A stretch of 64,000 nt of DNA from Mauremys mutica (lineage: Eukaryota; Chordata; Testudines; Geoemydidae): positions 13,009,105-13,073,104 of the forward strand of contig NC_059081.1 of assembly GCF_020497125.1 (NCBI RefSeq), in the 5' to 3' direction. The notes under the pieces are model-generated. The model saw only the letters and a program-made list of their open reading frames with translations, was not told the origin of the DNA and did not search any database. Shown here in pieces: positions 1-11,649 of this stretch (within the stretch, counting starts at the first letter, position 1; each line of letters begins with the position of its first letter). Both the position numbers and the translations under genes were made by a program.

Positions 1-984
1 ATTTGGAGACACCTGTTGGGAATATGACTGGCTGTTGCATGGCATGTCAGAGATCATTCCTTTCACTCTCCTTCCCAGGTTTCCTTGGTCCCCTCATACT
101 TTTTCTACCAATGCCAGGTGATTACCTTCTTAAGTATCTCCTCCCATGTAGGGGATCATTGCACCCATAAATCTTTTCTCTTTTTGACTAGTTTTCAGTG
201 TGTCTATTTATGCAATGATTTATACCTCAGATTTCGTCTGGCATTGCCACTGGGTTGAACTAGGAATAAGGGACGAGAAGGCTGTGAAAGAGAGAACCCA
301 TTTACACATCAATAATTTCAGGAGCTAGCAAACATGTCAAGAGAAAAAAAAGGTAAAAGAATTTTTGCTTGAAGTGTGACAAATTTAAAGTTTTCCCCAG
401 AAGGAAATTCCTTCTTTGGGGCTTGATCCTGCATAGTTCAGGGGTACAGAGGCAGGGTTAAAATATGAGTAGACAAGGAAGCTCAGAGGATTCCCAATCC
501 CACAATAATGTTGTGTGGCCAAGTTGGTCCTGCTTACTAGCAGGAATGAGGCAAGAGAGGGGAATGCATAGCACCATTGGCTTTATGAGGCTCATAAGCT
601 CAAGCTGCTGCAGACATGCCCATTCTCCACCTATATGCCACCCATTTTTCCCTTGCACTTCTGAGAGAGAGTGGGGGCAGGATTTGTAAAGATATTTAGG
701 CATCTAATTCCCAATGAGCATTAAGCATCTAAATGCCTTTACATATCTGGCCCTGGAAGCACAAGGAGCTGGAGAATTACTTCTGGTCCAGTAGTGCTTA
801 CCCTGCCTTTGTGCTGGAGTGCCACAACCTTGCACATCCCTCTGTGCACCAACCAGAGACTTACAGAATCAACAATCTAATACCCAGCAGCTGGTGAGCC
901 ATCTATACATCCATGACGTAACAAGGCTGAGAAAACTGCAGTTTGAGTTTCGGGCTGTTGTGATGGCATTCTTCCATTTCAATC
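1..984. other. Intergenic sequence, no gene seen
   Basis: No exon-like or conserved coding stretch was recognised. The open frames around 458-703 overlap on both strands without homology. Around 690-770 the recurring 'catctaa' words suggest a decayed fold-back repeat, but I could not set its borders. Confidence 0.5.
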
Positions 985-992
985 CTCCAAAG

Positions 993-1399
993 CGGTGGCT
1001 CTGAACCTTTCCAGACGACTGTACCCCTTTCCGGAGTCTGATTTGTCTTGCATACCCCCAAGTTGCACCTCACTTAAAAACGATTTGCTTACAAAATCAG
1101 ACATAAAAAAACACAAGGGTCACAGCACTCTATTCCTGAGAAATTGCTGACTTTCTCACTTTTATCACATAATTCTAAAATAAATCAATCGGGATATAAA
1201 TATTGTACTTCCATTTCAGTGTATAGTATATAGAGCAGCAAAGTCATTGTCTGTATGAAATTTTAGTTTGTACTCACTTGGCTAGTGCTTTTTATGTAGC
1301 CTGTTGTAAAACTAGGCAAATATCTAGATGAGTTGATGTACAGCCTGGAAGACCTCTAAGTACCCCCAAGGGTCCGCGTACCCTGGTTGAGAACCATTG
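993..1399. mobile_element. Non-autonomous hAT-type DNA transposon (copy 1 of family A)
   Basis: The ends are imperfect inverted repeats: a left end like CGGTGGCTCTGAACC and a right end GGTTGAGAACCATTG. The element is flanked by a perfect 8-bp direct duplication CTCCAAAG at 985-992 and 1400-1407, the hAT hallmark. The interior has no coding capacity. A related copy lies in the opposite orientation at 61235-61652; both share the block around 'acaggctacataaaaagc' in one or the other orientation. Confidence 0.85.
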
Positions 1400-1409
1400 C
1401 TCCAAAGGG

Positions 1410-3230
1410 TTCTCCAGCACAGGGGGGAGACAGCAGCTGATGTTTCCAATGTACAAAACAAGCAAAAAGAAAAAAGTCTGTTTTAAAATTCTGCCTTGTC
1501 CCAGGGTTTTCACCTATGTGTGCATGTGCACACGGACACACTAAGGGGGAAGCAGACCACATGAACCAGCTGCAGTGCTGCCAACTCCTATTATATCTTT
1601 TGTGAGTCGTATGATTTTGCAGCATTTTTTTCCTTCATGTGATCTCTCAGGAAGTGCCCGACAGCTCAGCATTTTTGGCTGAATTACAGTGGATGCTTCA
1701 GTGGCCTCTGCCACTAGAGGCAGCTGTTGGTAGCCTGAGCTGCAGGTGCTGGACCTCCTGCAGAGGCTTCCCCTCCTGTGGAGAGCCAGGAAGCAGCAGC
1801 CCATGTGCCGTCCTCCTCCCTCTCCCCCAACTCTCCTGCATAGTGCTGCATTGGGAACATGAAGGCCGGGAGAGGCAAAGGTGAGCAATGGGGTCAATGC
1901 CTGGTGTAGCTAGGAACAGTTCTGGATTGTGCACTGTGAAGGGGATGTAAAGTTAAGTGTAAAAACGCATGTAACACAAACTCTCCTTGCATTAGTCTGA
2001 AGAACACCAGACCCCTTGCAAAGGGAATTCAGCCAGAACTTCACAGTTCAAACACTGAGGTCCTGGTTCTCCTCCCAGTTACAGCAAAATTGGGCCCGTC
2101 ATCCGTTGTGCACGCTCCCTCCTCTCCTGGGTGCCTCTCTAGGAAATGGGGTGAGGGGTGAGCCACTTTATGAGGCTGCTTCCTAAGTCACAGAGGAGCA
2201 ATAAAAGACAAAGTCCTTTTCTGTTTTGCATTCTGTTTCTAAATCTCTTTGAAAGTTAATGCACTTTTATTAATATCTAGATTAAATTTACCAGTCACTG
2301 AGTGAATTGAGCTGCCTCAGTCACGATCCCCTCCTTCCTTCCTAAAAGCTTTTCATGACTTGCTGCACTCCTACACACTTTTGCAGAGTGGTTCCTATGG
2401 CAATGTTGGTATCTATCCATTTGCTGTACATCTCCCATTATGATGTTTATCTCCATGTCATCTGTGTTCAAGTGCAATTTCTAGGTACATCACAACAGCC
2501 AGGTCAGTTTGGAAAATTAATCAAAACCCATTCGTATTTTTGGTAGGCAAACCTGTGTTTCCTGCTGGTTTGTGCTCGACTGATATGTTGTTGTATCAGC
2601 CTCACTTAAGGAAGCTTGCTGCTATGCTCTTTCTGTTGCCAGCTGCCCTATTTCTTCTCCTTACCCTGATCAACTGAAGTTGTAATTGCATCGTAACTTC
2701 AAATGGTCATCTCTTCAGTCTCATCATGACTGGTGCTGCCTACAAGCTGTTTGTGCTCAGATTCTGGGGAGTCTTCACAGGTTTGTTCTAATCAGATCAA
2801 ATGTTTCTTCAGCTTTTCATTCACAAGTGCTGAATGCCTTGCCCTCCGACAGGACATTTTCCTTGAAATGCCATAATACTCCTTTTTCATTTGTACAGAA
2901 TTCTGTTTTGAATAAAGAACTAACACTGAAGTAATATTGACCACAAACTTTACTTGTCCTGAAAATGTTCTCTATTGTGTTAGAGCAAGCACCAACATGG
3001 CACGTGGAACTCCAGCTTCCATTCTTCTCTCGCTTTTTGGATTGCTTATAATTTTCTCATGAAATTTTCCATGCTTTGTCTTCTCTACAAATACATTTTG
3101 GGGGGCCCTGAGGAAAATCAGATAAACAGTTTTTGAACCATTCAAGTGGTTTCTCCATATGTTTCAATCAGAACCTGAGCACCCAACCAACTAAAATGAG
3201 TGAAGCTAAAACCTTCAGACTTGGTTTTTG
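1410..3230. other. Intergenic sequence, no gene seen
   Basis: Mostly unique-looking sequence. A weak MIR-like stretch may lie near 2080-2190 but is too decayed to call. No splice-flanked conserved exon was found on either strand. Confidence 0.45.
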
Positions 3231-3235
3231 TTTTT

Positions 3236-4385
3236 TTTTTAAATACATCCCCCTAGTCATTACTCCCATAACTGTGTTGGTTGTTGGGGCACCATCACTG
3301 ATGAGCAATCAACCAATTGTCTCCACCTCTGACAATTTTGTGTCAGTGCCTGAGTCTCCGCAAAGTCCATTCCTGTCCATTCTTTTATGTCACCAGTCCA
3401 TCTCTTCTTCTGTCTACTTCTTCTTCTCTCCCCCGTACTGTCCCTTGGAGGATGATCTTGGATAGGCCAGATGATCTTGTTACATGGCCATACCACTTCA
3501 GCTTGCGCTTCTTCATGGTCGTCAGGAGGTCTTCATATGACCCAGCCAGGTCCGGTTCTACAGTTTTCGCCGCCCCAAGCAGCACACCGAATTGCCGCCG
3601 TGGGTGGCAGGGGCAGTCCATGTGCCCTTAGGGTGGCAGGCGCGTTTCCGCGGCAGCGGCAATTCAGCAGCAGCTTCTATGTTTAGCTGAAGCCACCCGG
3701 ACAGCTAAACGTAGAAGCTGCTGCTGCCGAATTGCTGCCGTGGAAACGCGCCTGCCGCCCTAAGGGCACACGGATTGCCCCCACCGCCGGAGGCTGCAAT
3801 TCGGCGCGCTGCTGGGGGCAAAACAACAGGGACTGCCGCCCCTTGCAGAATGCCGCCCCAAGCAGCAGCTTGGAACGCTGGTGCCTGGAGCCGGCCCTGG
3901 ACCCAGCGGATTGGGTGATTATGTTGCTGACCTCTTCATTAGTGATGTGGTCGAAGTAGGAGATGCCCAAGATTTTACAGAAGTATATCATCTCTACTAC
4001 CTGTATTTTCCATTCAAGTTCTGCTGTAAGGGTCCATGTCTCACACTCATACAGACAAATGGCAATGACCAGTGCATGCAGCAATTTCAGTTTGGATTCC
4101 AGGGAGATGTTCTTATTCCTCCAAATTGGCTTTAGCTTTGCCACTGCTGCTGCTGTTTGCTCAATTCTTGCCCGAATTTCTGCCTTGGATCCTTCATCAG
4201 TGATGATTGCCTCCAAATACTTGAACTGTTTCACGGTCTCCAGCTCTTGTCCACTGATAGTGATATGTGAGCTGATCCCATCACGTTTGTTTGTCATCAG
4301 CTTGGTTTTCTCTGCACTGATTTCCATGCCAAATTTTGTGGAGGTTTCATCCAATCGAAACAATCCCTTGGTACCTGACAAAAAT
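3236..4385 (-). mobile_element. Non-LTR retrotransposon fragment, reverse-transcriptase C-terminal region (RTE-like)
   Basis: Read on the minus strand, the sequence encodes the thumb and C-terminal region of a LINE reverse transcriptase. Recognisable blocks are 'SLESKLKLLHALVIAICLYE', a conserved 'ETWTLTAE' and, further on, 'RKLKWYGHVTRSSGLSK' and 'IKEWTGMDF' followed by a W-rich end. The frame is broken by stops and a frameshift, and split by a hAT element at 3547-3899, so it is a dead fragment. The ending is typical of RTE/Jockey-type elements annotated in fish, coelacanth and turtle genomes; the exact clade is not certain. Confidence 0.75.
3547..3899. mobile_element. GC-rich non-autonomous hAT element inserted inside the LINE
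   Basis: A perfect 8-bp duplication GACCCAGC occurs at 3539-3546 and 3900-3907. The ends are related inverted repeats (left CAGGTCCGGTTCTA, right about TGGAGCCGGCCCTG). The interior has a large palindrome: about 70-bp arms near 3622-3689 and 3701-3769 pair around a short spacer. Removing the element and one duplication restores continuity of the surrounding reverse-transcriptase reading, so it arrived after the LINE. It is related to 16609-16828 through its ends and the 'gccgccccaagca' motif. Confidence 0.85.
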
Positions 4386-4404
4386 CAGGTCAGTAGTTTT
4401 AAAG

Positions 4405-4515
4405 TTACAAACATTTTAGATTGTAAGCTCCTTGGGGACAGGAGCTATCATTTATTCTGTATTTGCAGTGTGCCTATCACAATGGGGCATCTAACTGATT
4501 GCAGCCTTTAGATAC
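4405..4515 (+). repeat. L2-like LINE 3' end
   Basis: The words 'attgtaagctccttgggga' and 'tgcctatcacaatgggg' follow the L2/CR1-L2 3' UTR pattern (TGTAAGCTCCTTG...GGCAGGGAC...TAGCACAATGG). It is one of five such fragments in the window. Confidence 0.55.
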
Positions 4516-4540
4516 TTTTTTTCTTTTTAATAAAGCCTAT

Positions 4541-4711
4541 CCTATCTCACAGAACTGGAAGTGACCCTGAAAGGTCATCAAGTCCAGCCCCCTGCCTTCA
4601 CTGGCAGGACCAAGTACTGATTTTGCTCCAAATCCCTAAGTGGCCTCCTCAAGGATTGAGCTCACACCCCTGGGTTTAGTAGGCCAATGCGCAAACCACT
4701 GAGCTATCCAT
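4541..4711 (-). mobile_element. tRNA-derived SINE (tortoise Pol III SINE type), antisense
   Basis: On the minus strand the head has an A-box-like 'tagctcagtggtttgcgc' and a B-box-like 'ggtgtgagctcaatcc'. It continues through a body to a CR1-like tail, 'gacttgatgacctttcaggg'. This tRNA head plus CR1 tail layout is the known tortoise SINE structure. A tail-like run of TAA/ATAA repeats sits just beyond, at about 4720-4770. Confidence 0.8.
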
Positions 4712-6235
4712 ATAAATGTTTAATAATAATTTTAAATAAATGTTAAATAATAATAATAATAAATGTTTAAACCGTTAGAGCAGAATCAAGTTGTAGATCC
4801 TTCATGCCCCTTCACCCTCTCCTATGGGAGCCTCTGGAGGAAGTGTGCATTTCAATTTTATTTAAAATCACATTTCAAGTAGAGCTGGTCAAAATTTTTA
4901 GTGCAGAAATTTACCTACCCAAAACATGATTTAATTAAAACTGAAAATTTTAAAGGGGACATATCAATTCTGATGGAAAATGTTCACACACACACACAAA
5001 GTATCGAAATGAAAATGTTGATTTTTTAATGTAATTTGTTGTGATTTCTTGGTTTAAAAAAAGAACGACGGACAATGCCAATTCAAAACTGTTTTTAATT
5101 TAAAATTTCTTGCAGGAAAAATATTGGCTTTCTAACCAGCTCTAATTTCAAGTACACATTTGTTAAGGCTGTTCTTACATTGTTGCTGAAGCTATCCGAC
5201 TTGTAAGGTCTTAGGCTGAATTGGTCCTTATTCATCAAGGAACTTACTTAAGGTCAGCTAAGGATGCCTCCATGTGCTCTGCTGCAGCTGGGAGCCTATT
5301 ATTCTTATAAACTCGGTAGGAGAGAGAACCCCCAAGTAGAGACCTTTCAGCAAAAACCTGCTTGTTAAAAGAACTTGAAAGCTCTGCAAAAGGAAAGCAG
5401 TAGGACTTGGTCAAACAATTGACAAACATGGCTGATAAAGTCAGAGTAAGCTACCCAAGCCAAATAACTCTAGATTTCTCTTTCTCTCATTAGAACACAC
5501 TTTAAAAAATAGTTAAAACAAAAATTAACTTTCTTCAATGCAAAGTTAAAGTTGAAATATTGAGCACTCAGGACATTCCAAGAGTGAACCCCTTGCTGTA
5601 GCCTTACCGCTGCATTAACACTATTTGTTTAAAATTTGCATTTAGCCCATGTCCACACTGAACCAGTGTTTACTTTCTCATGTTTGCTGATACATTCCAT
5701 TGAGTTTTAACCGCTTATGTTAGTAAAATGCATCCATCTGCTGACAACATCCTTGGGATAAAATCCTGCTTTTACTAGTATGGGGCATGTGCTGGGGGAG
5801 GAGCTGAGTGAAAGTGGCAGCAGAGTCTAGCAACACATGACTCTTGCTATGCAGCTGCTTCTTCTCCTCCTACCCTTGCGGGAGTTTTCATCTAGTCTCC
5901 AGGTTGTATTAAGCATCTCTGAGCGCCAATGCTAACCTGCAGCCATCGATGCAGGCCAGCGGCAGCACAAAGATTCCTCCTTAAACTGAAAGAAATTAAA
6001 ATACATGTTGCACTTTCATCCCTCTATTTCCACTGGACATTCTGGCTCATGGTTCATGAGAGTAGTTCCTTTGAAGGCACCACAATTGCTTGGGTGAATC
6101 AGGAAAGTAGGATCTAGCCCTCCGTATTATTTTCCAATGTAATTGTCCTCTATCTGTTTCATCAGTAACAGATACTTACCGGAGTAGTGGTAGTGGGGAA
6201 AGGGGTAGAGAAAGATGATTTCCATTCACTGAAAC
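4712..6235. other. Intergenic sequence with AT-rich simple repeats
   Basis: ATAA-rich repeats occupy about 4720-4770, and a short (CA)n tract lies near 4986-4999. The rest shows no recognised gene or clear mobile element. Confidence 0.5.
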
Positions 6236-6249
6236 ACAGCCCTGCATTC

Positions 6250-6762
6250 CTGTGCTTGAGGCTCCAGAGAGTTCTAGGTGCCACATTCCAGGAAAGATGT
6301 GGACAAATTGGAGACAGTCCAGAGAAGAGCAACAAAAATGATTAAAAGGTCTAGAAAACATTGACCTGTGAGGGAACATTGAAAAAAATTGGGTTTGTTT
6401 TGTCTGCAAAATAGAAGACTGAGGGGGAATATGTTTTCCAGTACATACAAAGTTGTTACAAGGAGGGGAAAAATTGTTCTTCTTAACATCTGATGATAGG
6501 AAAAGAAGCAATGGGCTTAAATTGCAGCAAGGGAGGTTTAGGTTGAACATTAGGAAAAACTTCCTAAGTGTCAGGGTGGTTAAGCACTGGAATAAATTGC
6601 CTAGGGAGGTGGTGGAATCTCCATCATTGGAGATTTTTAAGAGCAGGTTAGACAAACACCTGTCAGGGATGATCTGGATAATACTTAGTCCTGCCATGAG
6701 TGCAGGGGATTGGACTAGATGACCTCTCAAGGTCCTTTCCAGTCCTATGATTTTATGATTGG
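6250..6762 (+). mobile_element. CR1 LINE, 3' end
   Basis: Sense orientation, with the end of ORF2 and the 3' UTR. Recognisable motifs include 'gatgtggacaaattggaga', 'agagcaacaaaaatgatta', 'ggttaagcactggaataaat' and the terminal 'gactagatgacctctcaagg', finishing in short ATTTTATGATT-type repeats at 6748-6760. Such octamer-like tails are characteristic of CR1. Confidence 0.9.
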
Positions 6763-7007
6763 AGGGGAATGAATATAGCAACACAGCTTTACTTTGGCCT
6801 TACCTACACTATGTTACCTTGTCTGCTCTGGCATTTTTCTAAAAATCTCTCACTGTTGCAGCTCCACCTGCATCAGTGGCTGGAGCGCTGATGTAGACAA
6901 GGCACAGATATGGAGGTATTTCACCACTGTGTTGTTTAACCCTGTTCAGAGTAATGCTAAAGAGACCACAGGATGGTCTACACTAGCAGGGCTGTTTCCA
7001 CTGAGTC

Positions 7008-7150
7008 ACAGATTTTAAGGTCAGAAGGGACCACTGTGATCATCTAGTCTGACCGCCTGCGTAACACAGGACATAGAACCTCACCCAATGATTCCTACAT
7101 CAGGCCCATAATTTCTGGCTGAGCTAGAGCATATCTTTTAGAAACCACTG
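7008..7150 (-). mobile_element. CR1-type LINE 3' region, antisense
   Basis: The stretch begins 'cacagattttaaggtcagaa' and runs through 'gatcatctagtctgacc' and 'gctgagctagagcatatctt'. The same family occurs at 61193-62190. This pattern matches turtle CR1 3' UTRs read in antisense. Confidence 0.65.
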
Positions 7151-7516
7151 GTGGGGCTACACTGATGGTAGCATGACAGTGAGAGACTGTAGGAAAAGGC
7201 CTATGCTAGCTTCAGGGAGTCTCATTTGGGAGATTCCCGTTACCTCTCCAACTTCTCCTAGATGTATATCGTTACAATTAAACAGGGCCTGAGCAGCTAT
7301 TAAGACCTCAGCTCCATATAAGAGGCTGTTGCCTTTGTAAACTATGGCTGTTTAGAAGATGCACAATTGATTACCAGTGGGACTGGGTCTGATTGGAGAA
7401 GGTGGGGTAGGGGAGTCTCTATCTTCCCTTTGTTAAACAGATGGAGCTTTTATCTGCGTAATGCCCCAGTGACTTATGTTTGAGGTGTGTGTGCTTGTGT
7501 TAAAATTGTGTTAAAA

Positions 7517-7866
7517 ACTGCCGAACTGGAATTAATTTGCAAACTGGACACCATCAAATTAGGCCTGAATAAAGACTGGGAGTGGATGGGTCACTACAAA
7601 TAGTAATTTTCCCCTCTGCTGATACTCACACCTTCTTGTCAACTGTTGGAAATGAGTGACTTCCACCTTAATTGAATTAGCCTCATTAGCACTGGACCCT
7701 CACACACACACTTGGTAAGGCAACTCTCATCTTTTCATGTGCTGTAATATATATACCCACTTTCTGTATTTTTCACTCCATGCATCTGATGAAGTGGGTT
7801 TTAGCCCACGAAATCTTATGCCCAAATAATTTGTTAGTCTCTAAAGTGCCACAAGGACTCCTCGTT
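7517..7866 (+). mobile_element. Penelope-like element, 5'-truncated single copy
   Basis: It starts inside the end of the endonuclease ORF (residues like [10 protein letters not shown]...LNKDWEWMGHYK then stop), continues through the 3' UTR, and ends in the tail 'aaagtgccacaaggactcct'. A target duplication TGTGTTAAAA lies at 7507-7516 and 7867-7876. A hammerhead-like core (CTGATGA, stem GTGGG/CCCAC, GAAA) sits at 7786-7813. Confidence 0.85.
7786..7827 (+). ncRNA. Hammerhead-ribozyme-like core in Penelope 3' region
   Basis: CTGATGA is at 7786-7792, followed by a helix-II hairpin with GTGGG pairing CCCAC, then GAAA at 7810-7813. Hammerhead motifs are known in Penelope-like retroelements. Helix III here is damaged (TC against GC) and helix I is not evident, so this copy is probably inactive. 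Confidence 0.5.
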
Positions 7867-7876
7867 TGTGTTAAAA

Positions 7877-9635
7877 TAGCCTTTCCGGATTTGATATAAT
7901 TCCATTCAAGAAAAGAGCCTTCATTTTACCTCATAAAATAACAACCACCGGTGTCTATCTCTGTATTCTGCAATTCCATGACTGGAAATTGCTACAGAAC
8001 CCACCTCTTGCTGCAGTCTGGAATCTAAGCCTTCCATTAAGATAACTTTGCAAATGTGAACTAAGTGTAAATTGATGCAGTGCTGTCAGCAGACAGCCTG
8101 AAACAATAGTTCTGAACTGTAAATGGTCCCGGTCATCTCGGTGGATTGGTGACATCACAGTCAAAAGATGATGATTCAAATGTCAACACAGTGAAGTATT
8201 TCATAGCTGATCACTTCAGCAGTAGCATGCATCTAATGTCTTTACCCCCCAATCCCAGACTGCCACCCTTTGTCTTCCCAAGTGCTAGAGGATCCAGTTG
8301 TCCCCTATCTAGCTGCCAAAACCTTCAGCTTCCTCCCATGAATCTGCTGAATCAGCAGCATATTGAAAACTGAAACATGGGGCAGCATAAACACAGGAGC
8401 TACTGGACTGATTGAATTATTCATTTTTATAGTTAATTCAAAGCTGCTACCTTTTTAATCTAAATGAAGCTGTCATGGAATTTCCAGTTTGCTGCACCAG
8501 AGTGCCATGGAAACTAGGGAATTTGTTATGTTGCCAGTTTAGATTTAATAAGTCACAGTGTCAAATAAATAAAACTTCAACGGAGTTAGTTAAGACAGAC
8601 CATCCAGCAATACTTAATGCAGTACTATACAGAATATAGCAAAGGAAACATATATACCTAATCTGAGAGTACAAAAGTGAGGCCGCCTACCTGAGTTCAC
8701 TTCAGACAAACTCCCTGAAACTCATCTCTTGTAGACTGTTCAGAACAAAGAAAAGTCCTCTCGTGTTTGATCTTATTTTGAATCAATAAGCCAATGATAT
8801 TTGTAATTAATGTATCACAGCTAGGACCACAGTTAGCTCTTAATGCTTAGACATTAATCCATACCTTAATGTTTTACTGAGACATTGATTACAGAACACA
8901 TCTCCTAGCCTATTTTGTCAAGTACTAAGTTTATCAATTACAGAGCACTTATGAGCATCCCTTTTCAATTACACCATTTTGTCCATTACAGCATACATCT
9001 GTAACAGGCATCTCTTTATATACTATGTATGTTCACAGAAAAGAGACCAAGAACATGAACTATTGACTGAAGACTTCTTTTCATGGTATCTGTTTTACAT
9101 AATTGATAAGCGAAAGACATCAGTTCGACCATCCACTATTTTATCAATTGCAAAAGATATCTATAACCAAATCACTATGACAGAAATCATCTGGTAGAAT
9201 AATTACTGATAAGCTAAAAGCATCCTTCAACAGATTACAGAAAGCACCTGCCCCCTATCAGTTATAAGTAGTTCCTTTCTGGACATTTCCCTAAGGGTCA
9301 AGAGTTTAGAGTACAAAAGACACGCAATCTATTATTTAACAACACGCTATAGTCCAGCTAAAGTTCAGTTTATTCATAACACACTAGGGTTAGCTAAAGT
9401 TCAGAGTACAGAGTGGATAATAACGGACAGGCGTACTAGGACAAAGACGTTCATGTATCCAAAATAAAACACTCTTCAGAGTTCAGCCAGAACCTTTGGC
9501 TTACAGAAATGATTCGGGGGGTTTGGTCAAGTAATCATGAGAGTTTGATATAAGAAGAATAATGAAAGATTAATGTTTGCTAACAGGTGCACAGTTTAGA
9601 TCCAGCTTATTACAGAGAATGCTATTATTTTTTTT
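7877..9635. other. Intergenic sequence, unclassified
   Basis: AT-rich sequence with no recognised exon. The part from about 9240 to 9600 (repeated 'agctaaagttcag' words, two copies about 50 bp apart) looks like decayed repeat DNA, possibly LTR-derived, but no borders or duplications were found. Confidence 0.4.
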
Positions 9636-9639
9636 TCAT

Positions 9640-9775
9640 CTTAGTGCCTGGGGATCAACTCAAATCAGGGCCCCATTGTGCTAGCAACTAGGCAAACAAA
9701 GAGTAGTAGACAGTCCCTGCCCTGAAGGCCTTGGGGTCTAATACACATGATAGACACGGGGTGGGGAAAGGGAAC
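9640..9775. repeat. MIR/CORE-SINE-like relic
   Basis: The sequence contains 'gggccccattgtgctagcaa' and 'gacagtccctgccctgaagg', typical of the MIR-like families common in turtle and crocodile genomes. Confidence 0.5.
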
Positions 9776-9997
9776 ACGCAAGCAGAGTGAACAATGTGAT
9801 GGCAGCAAATATTTAGGTCCATGGGGTTTAGTTAGGAGGGGATAAACTAAATGGAAAGACAAGGGCAGGGAGAAGGATGAAGGGGACAGGGCAAGTGAGA
9901 GGAGGGAGGGGAGAAAGATCTGAGCTTCAGGCATGGAGTAAAGCTGAGGTGAAGAGACTGAAAGGCAGGGGCCAGGAGGGAGTTGGGGCAAACATCC

Positions 9998-10317
9998 AGG
10001 GGATGTCTACACACTAGTGGCTGGGAGGGAGGTGTAATTCCTAGCATGGCTAGTCAGACATACCCTAGCTCTGCTCAAGCTAGTGCCTAAAAATAGCTGT
10101 GTGGCTGTGGCAGCACAGGCAACAGCTTGGACTAGCCACCCAAGCACAATCCCACCCAACCCCCTGGGTACATACTTGGGCAGCTCGTCTGAGCCACTGC
10201 CTGTGCTGCTGTGACCACATGGCTATTGTTCGGTGCTAGCTCAAGCAGAGCTAGCGTATGTGTGGCCGCCTGGGCTGGGAATTACACCTCCCAGGTGCTG
10301 TGTAGATGTATTCCCAG
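9998..10317. mobile_element. Fold-back DNA transposon (MITE)
   Basis: The two ends are inverted: the left block 'gggatgtctacaca' then 'gggaggtgtaattcc' matches the right block 'gggaattacacctccc' then 'tgtgtagatgtattccc'. Inner arms also pair, with 'agctctgctcaagctag' against 'ctagctcaagcagagctag'. No coding capacity and no clear target duplication were seen, so the superfamily is open. Confidence 0.7.
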
Positions 10318-10344
10318 TCAGCCCAGAACTGAGAACATTCATGG

Positions 10345-10588
10345 GGCCTTGATAATACGTTCCTCCTCCCTTGGTTTTCACGCCTCAACTGCTAGAAGAG
10401 GGCCTCATCCTCCCTGATTGAACTAACCTCGTTATCTCCAGACTGATTCTGGCCTGCATGTTTATACCTGCTTCTGGAAATTTCCATTACATGCATCTGG
10501 CGAAGTGGGTATTCACCCACGAAAGCTCATGCTCCAATACATCTGTTAGTCTATAAGGTGCCACAGGACTCTTTGTTGCTTTTTACAG
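10345..10588 (+). mobile_element. Penelope-like element 3' fragment
   Basis: It contains the family's 'gattgaactaacctcgttat' and 'cctgcttctggaaatttcca' blocks, a hammerhead-like core with altered CTGGCGA at 10496-10502 and GAAA at 10521-10524, and the tail 'ctataaggtgccacaggact'. The left border is approximate because no clear duplication was found. Confidence 0.75.
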
Positions 10589-10589
10589 T

Positions 10590-11640
10590 AATAATAGTGT
10601 TACACACCTGTGTATATGAAAGGGTGGCCATGTGTCCCTGGTAGCCATGTGTCAGGGAAACCCCCTGGTCAGTTTTGCAAAGTCTAGAGTTTGTCCTGGT
10701 TTGTGTAACCCCAAACAGATGCAGGTCGCCTGAAGGAGGCACCAGCCATTTGAACTGGTGACACTGACAGCAGGGCTGGCTGAGCACGTGTACCTCACAG
10801 ACCACCCACAGGCCTGTCAAATGTTGGCAGCCTGTCTTCCCTCTGCCCTCCTCAGCACACAGAGCCAGAAACTCACTGACTCAGGAAGGACACTGCTGCA
10901 AAGGCAACATATGCTGTCACATAGTGAACAAGGCTGCGGTCTCCTGCACTACAGGGAATCACAGGATTGTGGCAGAACACTGGGAAATATGAAAAGTCAT
11001 GGAGATGTGAGAGAGAATGAAGCAGAGAGCTTGCAGGATTAAGAGAATGACAAAGCATGTGAGGGGGAGACAGGTAGATGCAGGAGGTTTGAGCGTAACT
11101 GTGTCAATTTTAGACAAAGTCACAGGTGGTCATGACAATAAAGGCACTAAAGAAATATCAAGTTGGGACATGGCTTTGTATTCCCAAATAACCCTTTCAG
11201 TTCCCCTATTTAGCCCAAAGAACAGGAACAGTGCGTGTGCAGTGATGAGTCCTAGACAGAGAGATGTTATCAGCTGAACCCAGCCCTCCAAACACAGACA
11301 CTGCCTTTTACCTGAGTGAGAAAGGAAACAGATCATGATCTCTTGACAGAGTTAAAGCTGTGAGCAAGTCCTCCAGTCTGGCCATGGAGAGATGTAACCT
11401 ACCGCTGGCTTCTTACTGAGACTATGGTTTAAGTCTGCAGTTCTTATGAAGTCTATCTGTTATCATATTCACCCACTGTCTTGCAGAAATCCTGAATATC
11501 ACATCAGGTAGTGCTGCCACAGGAGAAGCACAGAATCGAACACAGCATTCTTAACACGAACTTCTCCATGGAGGTCTTAGGGTTGCAGTGTCCATTAAAA
11601 TCTGGGTGGCTCAGTCATCTGCAAACGCAAAATCAGACAG
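10590..11640. other. Intergenic sequence, no gene seen
   Basis: Open frames of 60-94 codons occur on both strands, but none shows conserved motifs, splice context or family resemblance. Confidence 0.45.
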
Positions 11641-11649
11641 GGTGAAATT

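Noticed and set aside
3963..4511. 182-codon plus-strand frame
   Set aside because: It is the antisense shadow of the LINE reverse-transcriptase fragment.
6176..6784. 202-codon minus-strand frame
   Set aside because: It runs antisense through a CR1 3' end and has no family resemblance of its own.
9240..9600. An LTR element
   Set aside because: Repeated words exist, but no TG/CA borders, duplications, TATA-AATAAA order or partner LTR could be found.
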